Source: Leguminivora glycinivorella (taxonomy: Eukaryota; Arthropoda; Insecta; Lepidoptera; Tortricidae). Taken from it: a stretch of DNA of 64,000 nucleotides. Location of the stretch: the NCBI RefSeq assembly GCF_023078275.1, contig NC_062975.1, forward strand, positions 26,353,085-26,417,084. Reading direction: 5' to 3'. A program made the translations under genes and the position numbers. The notes under the pieces were generated by a model that searched no databases, was not told the DNA's origin, and saw only the letters and a program-made list of their open reading frames with translations. The number at the start of each line of letters is the position of its first letter. Position 1 is the stretch's first letter. This document shows positions 12,209 to 22,542 of the stretch, in pieces.

Positions 12209-12790
12209 TAAAGCCTGACCAGATATATATGACTCTTGTCAAGAGGACGCTGTTATTCTCATGTTTTTGTAGGAGGTAGGGCATAGCGAATGATATTCCG
12301 CTTTGTGTGGTAGGGCACAGCACAGCGGATATCATCTCGCTCGAATCTAGAGCAGAGCTCAACTGGGGAAGTACCTCCGCCTTACAGAAGACCGCAGCCA
12401 AATAGCACTAGACCCTACTCATAGCGTTGTGTTCCTGCCGGTGAGTAAGGCTGCCAGAGCTCAACGAGGGTGCGGTGTGCTGGTGACGGAAGGACCTACG
12501 GAACTAAATTTGTTCCGTCTATTGTCTTTTGAGTCGTCGGCAACCCGAAACCTCCTTGGAACTTCTCCTTTTTGCTTTGTACTTAACACAGCAAAAGGGA
12601 GTGTACAAGTTTCTAATGGGTTGGCAACGCGCGTGTGACACTTCTTGAGTTGCAGGCGTTCATAGGTTACGGTGACCGCTTTCCATCAGTATGAAGAAAA
12701 TTGTTCCAATGAAATTGCGCAAAATGGCGCGAAGTCCTATATTTCTGGTCAGGGTATACGCATTTTCAGAATATCTCTGGTCAGGCTTTA
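12209..12790. mobile_element. MITE with TAAAGCCTGACCAG ends, holding a SINE-like repeat
   Basis: The left end TAAAGCCTGACCAG (12209) and the right end CTGGTCAGGCTTTA (12777-12790) are perfect inverted repeats. An additional partial copy of the end lies at 12740-12757. Most of the interior (12271-12689) is a separate repeat also found at 14969, which shows that the repeat inserted into this MITE or was captured by it. Confidence 0.7.
12271..12689 (+). repeat. SINE-like repeat, family S, copy 1 (3' truncated)
   Basis: Runs from AGGAGGTAGGGCATAGCG to GACCGCTTTCCATCAG and is about 90 percent alike by eye to 14969-15411. It lacks the 3' tail (CTTGTTTGCCACCGACGTAG plus oligo-A) that the second copy carries. 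No protein is encoded. No tRNA A/B box was recognised, so SINE is a structural guess. Confidence 0.65.
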
Positions 12791-12794
12791 CCTA

Positions 12795-13335
12795 AGTAAA
12801 TATAAATACATAATAAATAAAAATAAAAATGATTTATTCAGTAGCACAGATAGTTTACAACAATCAGGTTGGTGCCTCTTTTTAAGTATAAAAATACCTG
12901 TGTCAAGAGACACCGCTCCTCCTAAGCTAAGTAAGTATGCAATGAGTCCCAGTAGGTAGGTAACTACAAGCGTATGCGCAGGTTGGGTGTAGGAGGCACC
13001 AGGTGTGTGCGCGGCCTTATGTACACACCCACCACGCAAATGCTCTCGGATTTATCGCTATGACGAAATGGGAACTGGGCGAGGATATTGTGGTTATGGA
13101 TTTTTTTTTTCAGTTTTTACCGCCAAGTAGGATTGGACGGGGCAGGTACAACTAAAGTTAGCGGCGTCACTTTCACGCCTGCCTGGACAACTGGCCGAAA
13201 AGTGGAGAATGTGGAACCAAGTCAACCAGAGGAGGGGCCTTTCTCAGCCAGGGAGACACCCAGGTTAAAAAAAAGATCTAAAAGGTAACAGGGCTGAATA
13301 ACAGAACGCCAAATAACGATCCCGCGTACTGATTA
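12795..13335. other. No gene seen
   Basis: Mixed composition with short open frames on both strands that show no recognisable domain. The stretch 12795-12840 is an A-rich tract. Confidence 0.35.
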
Positions 13336-13336
13336 A

Positions 13337-13687
13337 TACAGAGTGGGGCCTGTAACAAAGGCGAAGAATTGAACTCTAGGCTATTCTCCTTATACTGATC
13401 AACATTTGTTCGGCGACTTTTAAAAATAACTTGTATTTTGATTTTTATCACCCTTGAAAGTTTTTTCTAAGAGGTAATGTATTACGAATTCTGTTAAGTC
13501 TAAAGTGTGACAAACAACGTCAATGACAACAATAATGGCGTACATTGAAGCTAATATTTATTTTGTATGAAAAATAAAAAATTTAAAGACTTCATAATTT
13601 TTAAAAGTCACTGAACAAATGTTGATCAGTATAAGGAGAATAGCCTACAGTTCAATTCTTCGCCTTTGTTACAGGCCCCACTCTGTA
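13337..13687. mobile_element. 351-bp MITE, copy 1
   Basis: The left TIR begins TACAGAGTGGGGCCTGTAAC and the right TIR ends in its reverse complement (GGGGCC(C)ACTCTGTA). The inverted arms run on for about 75 bp, through GGCTATTCTCCTTATACTGA. The element is non-coding. TA or TATA at the outer ends would fit a TA target duplication. Confidence 0.85.
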
Positions 13688-13787
13688 TATGTTCCGTTCC
13701 CAAGAAAACTGTACCACATTGTCGCTTAAAATAATTAAGACGCACCACATAGGGGTAATTTACTAAAAAGCTAGCCAAAATTATTTA

Positions 13788-14138
13788 TACAGGGTGGGGC
13801 CTGTAACAAAAACAAAAAATCAAACTGTAGGCTACACTCCTTAAACTGACCAACATTTGTTCAGTGACTTTTAAAAATTATGAAGTCTTTAAATTTTTAA
13901 TTTTTCATACAAAATAAATATTAGCTTCAATGTACGCCATTCTTGTTGTCATTGACGTTGTCTGTCACACTTTGGACTTAACAGAATTCGCAATACATTA
14001 CCTCTTAGAAAAAACTTTCAAGGGTGATAAAAATCAAAATACAAGTTATTTTTAAAAGTCGCTGAACAAATGTTGATCAGTATAAGGAGAATAGCCTACA
14101 GTTTAATTTTTTGCTTTTGTTACAGGCCCCACTCTGTA
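13788..14138. mobile_element. 351-bp MITE, copy 2, inverted relative to copy 1
   Basis: It has exactly the same length as copy 1, and its reverse complement matches copy 1 over the whole length, including the internal AATAATGGCGTACATTGAAG and TCTAAGAGGTAATG blocks. Its left arm is more diverged (ACAAAAACAAAAAATC). Only 100 bp separate the two copies. Confidence 0.85.
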
Positions 14139-14141
14139 TAC

Positions 14142-14968
14142 ATTTTTATAAGTAGTTCCATTGTGTCAATCCAAATATGCTGTTTTAATTTGTTTTTATT
14201 TGCATCGAGCAATGGCCAGCTTTTGTAGTAAAATACACCTATGTGCGCACTAAATGTAATAAATTTAAAGATACGAGCAAATTTCATCCTTACGGTAAGT
14301 CACAGGGTATCTCTTACTTGGGATTGTAACATATATGTGGGCCCCTTTTATCTACGAAAATATTTTGTCAATCCTATCCCCAGAGCTAAAACTAAACAGC
14401 TAGCTCTTTTATTGCTCTTTGTTTCCTCACTTAGAGAATACTCCAACAATGTCTGAAAACTCATAAATTCCCTCAAGAAATCCTGCAGCATTACGAGACC
14501 ACATTAAAAAACATTAAACCGCGATATTAGCTCCAAAGCCCGTAATCTTCAACCCTTCCACTCATTACGGGAGATAGTCTCCGCAGAGGAAGGGTTAGCT
14601 GATAGGGAAGTGTTAAGTAGCACGGAGATAATGGTATTAGTACTGAAATAAAGTCATTATTTACGTCTAAGAATTTCAGGGGTTGTTTAAGTTTCTAAGT
14701 AGATTTGCGCACTTTTATTATGAGCTATTTATGTAAGTATCTAAGTACCTACGGTGACCTGAGAGCTGGCAACTTTCTTGTATAATGTATGAGCAATCAG
14801 CATTGTGATACAGCAATGCAGAGGTTGCAGGAACTCTGTGATAATGATTTTTTTTTTAATGATTATACTGCGCAACCTAATTGTTCTACAATATTACAAT
14901 CGTCTCGATGAGTATTTATTTATTATTATAATACCTGTCGACTGACACTTTGTGCTATTTTTATAAGT
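14142..14968. other. No gene seen
   Basis: AT-rich intergenic-type sequence. The short frame at 14241-14456 shows no recognisable features. Confidence 0.4.
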
Positions 14969-15444
14969 AGGAGGTAGGGCATAGCGAATGATATTCCGCT
15001 TTGTGTGGTAGGGCACAGCACAGCGGATATCGTCTCGCTCGAATCTAGAGCAGAGCCCAACTGGGGAAGTACCTCCGCCTTACAGAAGACCGCAGCCAAA
15101 TAGCACTAGACCCTACTCATAGTGTTGTGTTCCTGCCGGTGAGTAAGGCTGCCAGAGCTCAACGAGGGTGCGGTGTGCTGATGACGGGAGGACTTACGGA
15201 ACTAACTTGTTCGTCTATTGTCCTTTGAGTCGTCGGCAACCCGAACCCTCCTTGGAACTTGTACACTCCTTTTTGCTGTGTTAAGTACACACACACACAG
15301 CAAAAGGGAGTGTACAAGTTTCTAATGGGGTGGCAACGCGCATGTGACACTGTTTGAGTTGCAGGCGTCCATAGGTTACGGTGACCGCTTTACATCAGGC
15401 GAGCCGTATACTTGTTTGCCACCGACGTAGTATAAAAAAAAAAA
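14969..15444 (+). repeat. SINE-like repeat, family S, copy 2 (with 3' tail)
   Basis: It is the more complete relative of 12271-12689 and ends GTTTGCCACCGACGTAGTAT followed by oligo-A, a common 3' end of lepidopteran short retroelements. At 15255-15330 it has a stem: ACTTGTACACTCC against GGAGTGTACAAGT around a CA-repeat. The tail also occurs at 53226 (minus), weakly at 33570, and as a fold-back at 63405. Confidence 0.7.
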
Positions 15445-15569
15445 TTTGAGTCTATTATAGTGTGTATTTTTGATATTACCGCTTATTTAAAGAGTTATTA
15501 GCTGCGGTCAGCAGGGTGAGCTATTTTCCTAGTAATATGATAAATAAATATAAAATAAATAAATAAATA

Positions 15570-15946
15570 TTGGGGACACCTTACACAGATCAACTTAGCT
15601 CCAAACTAAGCAAAGCTTGTACTATGGGTACTAAGCGACGATATACATACTTAGATAAATACATACTTATATACATAGAAAACATCCATGACTCAGGAAC
15701 AAATATCTGTGCTCATCACACAATAAATGCCCTTACCGAGATTCGAACCCTGCCGGCGTATCATGCTTTCAATTTTATCACTTATCTGCGTGGATAAGAC
15801 ACCTGTCACTCTCACACTGACATACTTGCCAGAACGTGACGGATGCTTTATCCACGTGGATAAGTGATAAAATTGGAAGCATGATACGCCCGCAGGACCG
15901 CGGCTTAGCAGGCAGGGTCACTACTGACTGAGCCAGACCGGTCGTC
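15570..15946 (-). repeat. tRNA-derived SINE, interrupted in its B box region
   Basis: Read on the minus strand from 15946, it starts with a tRNA-like head: TGGCTCAGTCAG fits an RNA polymerase III A box, and GGTTCGAATC (15741-15750, reverse complement) fits a B box. A tRNA-unrelated body follows to about 15570. A 136-bp MITE (15755-15890) sits between the two boxes, directly next to the B box, so this copy should no longer have normal A-to-B spacing. The tail side is rich in AAAT/AATA. Confidence 0.75.
15755..15890. mobile_element. 136-bp MITE inserted in the tRNA-type SINE
   Basis: The ends GGCGTATCATGC and GCATGATACGCC are perfect inverted repeats. The arms extend about 40 bp through CAATTTTATCACTTATC and the CCACGTGGATAA side. 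It is non-coding. The surrounding bases (CCTGC on the left, GCAGG on the right) do not give an obvious direct duplication. Confidence 0.75.
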
Positions 15947-16437
15947 AATGATGTCGGTCATGTCAAATTAGTAAGAAAATACGAGTAGATCATCCCCGGC
16001 GACCTCTGGTTATTAGTACGAGTATAAGCCCTACGGAACATTATTTTCATATACATGTATTCAAATTTGCCTGCAATACCTTTCTGCTGAATATATTTAC
16101 TAAATATAGTTACTAAAAAGTTACTGTATAGATACGTACACGGAAGAAAAACCAATTTTTTACTATCAACAACCTCACAGTTGGCCTCCTGTCCTGGCCG
16201 CCATTATTGCTGTCAAATTAATTACGAAACTAGACATTGAGAGCCTAATTAGAGAACCTTCGAAGCCCTCGCATTTTGGTACAGTTAGTGGTGGCCACAG
16301 ACCTCTTACCACTAGATTGAGCATGTAAGAAAAGTGTGTAGAGTTAGTAAAACCTAATTCTTATCTCCTGCCGTATGCCTACATAGACTCGAAGGTATTA
16401 AGGGGCACACGATTTTTTAAGAATGCCAAACACCACT

Positions 16438-17021
16438 TTTTTAGGGTTCCGTAGTCAACTAGGAACCCTTATAGTTTCGCCATGTCTGTCTGTCCGTCCG
16501 TCGTCCGTCCGTCCGTCCGTCCGTCCGTCCGTCCGTCCGTCCGTCCGTCCGCGGATAATCTCAGTAACCGCTAGCACTAGAAAGCTGAAATTTGGTACCA
16601 ATATGTATATCAATCACGCCAACAAAGTGCAAAAATAAAAAATGGAAAAAAATGTTTTTTTAGGGTACTCCCCCTACATGTAAAGTGGGGGCTGATTTTT
16701 TTTTTTCATTCCAACCCCAACGTGTGATATATTGATGGATAGGTATTTAAAAATGAATAAGGGTTTACTAAGATCATTTTTTGATAATATTAATATTTTT
16801 GGAAATAATCGCTCCTAAAGGAAAAAAAAGTGCGTCCCCCCCCTCTAACTTTTGAACCATATGTTTAAAAAATATGAAAAAAATCACAAAAGTAGAACTT
16901 TATAAATACTTTCTAGGAAAATTATTTTGAACTTGATAGGTTCAGTAGTTTTTGAGAAAAATACGGAAAACTACGGAACCCTACACTGAGCGTGGCCCGA
17001 CACGCTCTTGGCCGGTTTTTT
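16438..17021 (+). repeat. Dispersed repeat B with GTCC microsatellite, copy 1
   Basis: Starts TTAGGGTTCCGTAGTCAACT and has a GTCC microsatellite at 16486-16552. It ends with AACTACGGAACCCTACACTG, a GAGCGTG/CACGCTC stem and GGCCGG plus oligo-T. The outer blocks (GGGTTCCGTAG and CTACGGAACCC) are inverted to each other. A shorter copy is at 42727-43105. The 3' stem recalls Helitrons, but the expected CTRR end is not seen, so the class is left open. Confidence 0.75.
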
Positions 17022-17680
17022 TACTGTTTTTGTCAATTTATATTTTCAGGTGGTTCATACAGTAAAAGACAAATTGTTGTAGAACCTCTTCAATGGATAC
17101 CTAATGAATTGATTTTAAAGATCATGAAATAATTATGTTTGAACTACCATTTTAATATAAAATATTGTTGCAAATGTAAAATTGGTAATGGTTTATGGTT
17201 TAAGATCCCTTTTGTTATTATAAATAAAATCGATCATTTAGAAATTAGAATACTTTTGTTACTTATATTGAGTACTTATATAGTAGGTACTTTATGTGTG
17301 TAAGTATCTAATTTTATTACTGGCACAATTTTTTTGTATTTTCCATTACTTTTACAGAAGTAAAAAGCATGGGATATATGTAGGTACCTAGGAAGATAAG
17401 CAGCGTTCGGATTTACAAATGAATGATTTTAACAAACGTGGTTATGACTAATAATATATATACTGGGTATGTAGGTACGAGATATAATGTGGCCTCTATT
17501 CAAGGGAATCTCTGTAGTTGCAACATAAATTATACTAATCCGAACAAGGCCCGCAGCAGATAATTAGTGGGGAATAGCGAGCGATCAAATATCGGCCAGA
17601 TGTGTGATGCTCGTAAAATATGGACTAAACTCAAGATAACTGCTTATGCGAATGTGTATATAAAATAATTTCTAAGAAAA
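17022..17680. other. No gene seen
   Basis: AT-rich; no coding or repeat signal recognised. Confidence 0.4.
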
Positions 17681-17681
17681 A

Positions 17682-18440
17682 AAAAACCGCCTTCCTTTGG
17701 GGTTCTGGTGATAAATACTTTCAAATGTTGGATTATGTTATCAATTCGTCTGTATATTTTTTAATGTTTGTTATTCGATATCTCCGTCATTTCTGAACCA
17801 ATTTTGAAATCTGAATGATTCTGAACTGAAGTACTTACAGATGAGAATGATTATCAGAAAGGAACTCTAACCAGGGGCGGCTCACTCTTCATCAGCAGTT
17901 CCACTGCACCAAATGTCACTGTTCTGGACGTAAGTGCATGCTGTTCTTATAAAAATACCAAAGTCACTATAAGTGTGCCGTTCAGATTTGAGGAGTTCCG
18001 TTCTGACCATCATCAGAAATTCCACTGCACCAAATATCACTTTTCTGGACGTAAGTGCATGCTGTTCTTATAAAAATACCAAAGTCACTATAAGTGTGCC
18101 GTTCAGATTTGAGGAGTTCCATTCTGACCATCATCAGGAGTTCCACTGCACCAAATGTCACTGTTCCGTACGTAAATGCATGCTGTTCCTTTAAAAACAC
18201 AAAAATCACCATATGTATGCCTTTCAGATTTGAGGAGTTCCCTCGATTTCTCCAGGATCCCATCATCAGAACTAGGTTCTGAGAAAAATGGGACCAATAT
18301 GTATGCATATACATTCAATAAAAAAAAAATTTTCAAAATCGGTCTAGTAACGACGGAGATATCGAGGAACAAACATTAAAAAAAAAAAAAACATACAGAC
18401 GACTTGATAACCCCTTCCTTTGAGATTTGGAAGGCGGTTA
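17682..18440. mobile_element. Element C with AACCGCC(TTC) ends and internal tandem array
   Basis: The left end AACCGCCTTCC and the right end GGAAGGCGGTT are inverted. Just inside lie TTCGATATCTCCGTC (left) and GACGGAGATATCGA (right), also inverted, giving arms of about 100 bp. The centre is a 121-bp tandem repeat. A second member of the family in opposite orientation is at 46797-47110, sharing the CTCGATTTCTCCA...CCCATCATCAGA stretch. Non-coding. Confidence 0.7.
17899..18243. repeat. 121-bp tandem repeat, three units
   Basis: Units begin TTCCACTGCACCAAAT at 17899, 18020 and 18141, exactly 121 bp apart. The first two are almost identical and the third is more diverged. Because 121 is not a multiple of three, the short open frames read across it are not a repeated protein. 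Confidence 0.9.
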
Positions 18441-18442
18441 AT

Positions 18443-18634
18443 AACTAGCTTTTGCCCGCGGTTTCGCCCGTGTACTAAAGTGGTATTCAACTTTGGACTC
18501 CCATTTCGCCCCCCTTAGGAGGTAAATTTTGAAAAATCCTTTCTTAGTGCTCCTCTATACCTTATAAGAAGCCTACTTGCCTGTAATCTCTACGACAATT
18601 GTTTTGGCTCAGTTTCTTCTTTTATATATTTAGA
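18443..18634 (+). repeat. Dispersed repeat D, copy 1
   Basis: Starts AACTAGCTTTTGCCCGCGG, contains TTTTGAAAAATCCTTTCTTA and ATACCTTATAAG, and ends TTCTTCTTTTATATATTTAG. The same order occurs in reverse orientation at 52536-52934. Non-coding, short retroelement or DNA-element remnant. Confidence 0.65.
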
Positions 18635-19390
18635 CATCAGAGTGGTCATGAAGGAATGTATTCTTTAAGTCAAATGAGCTTAAGGATTTAGGGTAGCGAG
18701 TTTCCCTCCAGGGCCTGACTTATCTTTCCACCTTCTTAGATCTCTACTCTTCGTCAGTATTGCCTAAAGGGTCATTCTCACGACGCGAGAAATCGCATGC
18801 GATTTTAATTACATTTACATTGCAGACTGTGTCACATAGTACCTACACAGATACCGCATTCTAAATATTTTACAAATAGCCCTGTATACGCTGTTTGGTC
18901 CACTTATTTTTATTTTAATACAGTTATGTGATGTTAAATAAAGCCTTTCTATGTCTGCCTATTTTGGCTGCCTGTGACTGAATTGTCGGCAACCCAAAAA
19001 CCTCTTCAACTGTCAACACTCCTATTACATATCGCACTGAAATTATAATCGCATGCCATTTCTCGGATCGTGTAAATAGGCCTTTGGTAATACTTTAACA
19101 GAAATAAAGTTAGTTGTATGTGCATATACGGACCGGGTCTGACCATACAAAACTAATCTAATTACTACAAACGTAGGTTTAGGTGCTTGTACGGTATAAA
19201 CAGACAGTGATATAGTGCAGTAAATTGTCGGAAAATAATATAATGCAGTAGGGTATAGGTTTAAGTTTTTTCCCTGGGATTTTTTTTAAATTATAAAAAC
19301 TGATCAGTGATTGACTCTAGTCACGCCTGATGGAAAGTGAAGACAAAGCCTATGGAACTCACCGATTTCAGTATTTAGCCAAAATTTACT
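18635..19390. other. No gene seen
   Basis: No recognisable coding or repeat structure. Confidence 0.4.
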
Positions 19391-19512
19391 TATATAAACT
19401 TTATTTATTTCACTTCTTAAGCTAGGCATTTTATAATATGATTATAAAAGTAAAATACATAATCACTTACAAAACAATACAAAATATATAAACACATTAT
19501 AAAAAACCTAAC

Positions 19513-19710
19513 CTAGGGCCTGGCGGCAGCCAGCAGCGGGGCAAGGTCCAAGCTGCTGGTGGTTAGGGCTGCAGAGAGAGGAACCGTCGGACTATCCGCG
19601 CTGTGTCCAAGATCACCGCCTTCAGCATCTGGCCCTTGATCCAGCCACCTAGCGAGTCTCTTATTACATATCGCCGTGGCTTGGTTGTCTATTGTTTGCC
19701 CGACAGTCAT
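19513..19710 (-). pseudogene. Unrecognised GC-rich frame, possible LINE 3' fragment
   Basis: A 65-residue minus-strand frame ends in an alanine/leucine-rich tail, followed by an AT-rich stretch with AATAAA-like signals on that strand. Its GC content is far above the flanks. I do not recognise a domain. It resembles the C-terminus and 3' UTR of some lepidopteran retroelement, but this is inference only. Confidence 0.25.
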
Positions 19711-19890
19711 TTAACATAATATTCATATGCCCGAATCTAACTTGCCTGAATTTCATTTGCCAGAATGATTTGTTTATCATAAACATTGTATGACATACTG
19801 GTTGTTTATCCGAACATTACCTTCCATAATCATACAATGCCATACTATTTGTTAGCCATATTATTAAGTGCAATAATATGGTTTAATATA
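19700..19890. repeat. Degenerate short-unit array (CATTTGCC/ATAATATTCAT type), left side of nest
   Basis: Short quasi-repeated blocks follow each other: ATATTCATATGCCCGAAT, ATTTCATTTGCCAGAAT, TGTTTATCATAAACATTGTA. The same motifs appear in reverse complement at 32880-33165 on the far side of the R1/gypsy nest (GCAAATGAAATTCTGGCAAA). It may be the subterminal part of a larger element that hosts the nest. Confidence 0.45.
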
Positions 19891-19899
19891 ATATCCAAA

Positions 19900-20860
19900 G
19901 CAGCAGCACTAGGAAGCACACTTGAAGCACTAGGAAATGAGTTTCCAGTACAGAAAGGAGTTAGACAAGGCGATCCTTTCTCACCAAAGATCTTCTCTGC
20001 TGTCCTAGAAAGCATTTTCCGTAACGTAAATTGGAAGAACAAAGGAATCAAAATAGATGGAAAATGGCTCAGTCATCTTAGATTTGCTGACGATTTAGTT
20101 TTGATGGAAGAATCACCCACAATACTGGAACAGATGGTCAGAGAACTATGTCAAGAAAGTAGTAAGGTTGGTCTTGTAATGAATAGTAGCAAAACTAAAC
20201 TCCTAACTAATAAGGAACATATAAGCATAATCGTCAACCGCGAACCGTTGGAATATGTGCAGGAGTACGTATATCTGGGCCAAATTATTTCATTTGATGA
20301 CCATATGTCAAAGGAGGTTGAGAAAAGAATTACAAGTGGTTGGAAAAAATATTGGTCCCTAAAGTATATCATGAAGAACAAAGACTTTAGCATGACAATT
20401 AAACGTAAGGTATTTAACACCTGTATCCTCCCATGCTTAACGTATGGATGTGAAACATGGGCCCTCACAGAAGTAACATAGAGCAAAACTCGCGTCATGC
20501 CAGCGTGCGATGGAGAGGAGCATTTTGGGACTCAGAAGAAGCGACAGAGTACGAAATATCGACATAAGAGAGAAGACCAAACTGACAGATATCCTGCAGA
20601 GAATAGATCAACTAAAATGGAAATGGACAGGTCATATGATGCGCTCGAAAGAAGGAAAATGGAGTAAAGAGATCACTAACTGGTACCCCAGAGGATGCAG
20701 CCGTAAGAAAGGCCCACAGCTCTGTAGATGGGAAGATGAAATAAAACTAACAGCGGGACCATTCTGGAGAAGAGCAACCATGGACAGGACACACTGGAGG
20801 GATTTAGAGGAGGCCTTTGCCAGGAGGCAAACTGAGCTACGAGACTTAATTTAAAAACTA
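19900..20860 (+). pseudogene. RTE-like LINE, 3' part of reverse transcriptase, one frameshift
   Basis: The frame enters at RT motif KGVRQGDPFSPK, then FADDLVL (catalytic FADD box), VGLVMNSSKTK and the YLGQIIS stretch, and reaches YGCETWALTE before a stop at about 20481. Homology resumes one frame over with QRAMERSILGLRRSDRVRN and continues to a stop at 20854 through GHMMRSKEGKWSKEI and WRDLEEAFARRQ. A single base-level frameshift between 20476 and 20486 explains the break. The endonuclease and N-terminal RT are missing, so this is a 5'-truncated copy, as is usual for RTE-type LINEs. The exact clade within RTE is inferred from memory of motif wording. Confidence 0.85.
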
Positions 20861-21028
20861 AAGAACAGATATAAAACTAAAAACAAAATACGAAACTTAA
20901 CTTTAATGCCAACTATGATAATTCAAACTTAATTTAAAACTCAGTAAGAAAGGCTATTTTAATTTAATTTTAAATAATATCCAAACGCCATAAGCAATTA
21001 TTGCCATATTAATTGTTGCCCATATTAT

Positions 21029-21139
21029 TACCTAACCTACGTTTTGAGAGCAGTTTCATTTTCCAGGGGGTCACAGCTCTAACCTAACCTAACCTACTTT
21101 TCAAGCTGTTACCTTTTCCAGGGGGTCACAGTTCTAACC
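21029..21139. repeat. 55-57-bp repeat array with CCTAA units, left part
   Basis: Units carry TCACAG(T/C)TCTAACC, then CCTAACCTAACCTAC, an AT-rich middle and TTTTCCAGGGGG. Unit starts lie at 21071 and 21126, with a partial unit from 21029. The array is continued by the copies at 22128, 22185/32630, 32687, 32742 and 32799 once the two R1 insertions are mentally removed. Confidence 0.9.
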
Positions 21140-22127
21140 TTTTTTTTTTTTTTTTTTTTTCTCGGAGGGGAAAAATGCTGTTATGCATACCACTCGGGTA
21201 CGGGGATGAACCCGAGTGGTTATGTGGGACTCCTTTACCCAAGTTTACCCACTAAACAACCCCCCCGTCTTACACCTCGGTGCTGTATTGGAGGACATGG
21301 GAAATACAGCTGTACGCTACCATGCCCCCCAGCAAACGGCTGTTAAGCCCCGACATAAGATATATAGATTATCCGCCAGTAAAGGGGCATTGAAGAATAC
21401 CCTCACCACGAGAACCTTCATTCTATCAGGTGACAGTCGTCCCCGTGACTGCCACCCAGAGGTCCTCGTTAAGGCGGCAAGCGACGGTCATGGGCGACCC
21501 GCCTCCGCCCAGCTCGTTTACGCCGCAACGGGTGAGCATCGATGTCTTCTTCCCGTGCGCGCTCTGCCAATTCTTTTTCGGCCATGACAGCTTCGCAAAA
21601 TGAGATCATGGCCTTAAAACATGTTTTATTTTGGGTCATTGTCTTAATGATGGCTTGCAACGACAAATCTCCTCCAACCACCGCAACCAATTCATTCCGG
21701 TGCTCCTCCCAGCCTGGGCATTCCGCCAGCGTGTGCTGCGCCGTATCTTCTATACTATTGCAGTGATGACACGCTGGCGTGGGCTCCCTCTTAGATCGCT
21801 CACACAGGTATTTGCCGAAACACCCGTGACCGGAAAGCACCTGTGTGAGATGGAACGATACGACCCCGAATTGTCTCCCAACCCATTCTTTAATAACAGG
21901 CTGAATCGCGTTCACAGTCCAGTGGCCAGCAGTGGGAAATTCCAGCCTGTCACTCCATTCACGAAGAACAGCATCGCGAGCATCCATTCTCCAACGTTTT
22001 ACTTCCTCGAACATAGGCTCTTGATTACTAGCTCTTGACTCTGAGATTCGCCAATATATATCTGCTAGAGCTTCAGCCTCTAAGTCCCAGGGTGGGGTCC
22101 CAGCCAATGCACATGCCGCCTCACAAG
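21140..22127 (-). mobile_element. R1-clade LINE number 1, 5'-truncated, site-specific
   Basis: On the minus strand this runs from 22127 to a poly(A) tail (the T run at 21140-21160). TCACAGTTCTAACC directly flanks both ends (21126-21139 and 22128-22141), a 14-bp target duplication, the length classically made by R1. Only the C-terminal part of ORF2 and the 3' UTR are present. It is clearly a different R1 family from the neighbour at 22199, since the protein shares motifs but differs at many residues. Confidence 0.9.
21469..22127 (-). pseudogene. R1-clade ORF2 C-terminal fragment with CCHC finger
   Basis: About 219 open residues. They begin with CALAGTPPWDLEAEA, a block also seen in the larger R1 copy (CLLAGTPPWNLKAEA), and include LSGHGCFGKYL followed by a C-x2-C-x8-H-x4-C finger (CHHCNSIEDTAQHTLAEC), the hallmark at the C-terminus of R1/TRAS/SART ORF2. 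The endonuclease and RT domains are missing because the insertion is 5' truncated. The frame itself has no stop before the natural end, so the fragment is fairly young. It would not be functional alone. Confidence 0.88.
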
Positions 22128-22198
22128 TCACAGTTCTAACCTAACCTAACCTACTTTCTGATAGCAGTTTCATTTTCCAGGGGGTCGCAGTTCTAAAC
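22128..22198. repeat. CCTAA-bearing 57-bp unit between the two R1 insertions
   Basis: One full unit plus the start of the next (TCGCAGTTCTAAAC at 22185-22198). The G in TCGCAG is shared with the right flank of the larger R1 at 32630, which identifies the duplication made by that insertion. Confidence 0.9.
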
Positions 22199-22542
22199 TT
22201 TTTTTTTTTTTTGCGTTGGAAAAATACTTTATGTATACCCACACACCTGGAGGAGGTTGTGCGGGTTATGTGGGACTCGGCAAGAGGCGCCGCTACCCAC
22301 TAAAAAACCAACGGTATGCCTGCGCGCCGCCAATGGAGCGTGGCCACGGGAACTCTTGAGTACGCAACCGTGACCACGCCGGCGCCGCCCGCCCCTACCA
22401 CTTGCAGCGGGCCCTTCTCTGTGCGGGCTAGAGAGTAACCTCTACCCCTGCCTCCTCAAACGGCATGTGGGCTACACGCGCGCCTCCTCTGTGCGGCCTT
22501 TGTAATGGACAGTGACGCCCCCGCGCCACTGCCCAGACTTCA

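Noticed and set aside
15570..15946. Functional tRNA gene
   Set aside because: A and B box words exist, but the acceptor stem and overall cloverleaf are missing; it is a SINE head, and it is interrupted.
16486..16552. Serine/arginine/proline-rich plus-strand frame over the GTCC run
   Set aside because: The frame is produced by the microsatellite itself.
16438..17021. Helitron
   Set aside because: A 3' stem is present, but no CTRR end and no TC start at an A/T junction could be fixed, so it is left as an unclassified repeat.
17899..18243. CRISPR-like array
   Set aside because: Units are contiguous, 121 bp long and have no spacers; the genome is eukaryotic.
17973..18379. Repeated short protein starting MCRSDLRSS
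   Set aside because: The 121-bp period is not a multiple of three, and the frames change between units; it is a DNA repeat, not a protein repeat.
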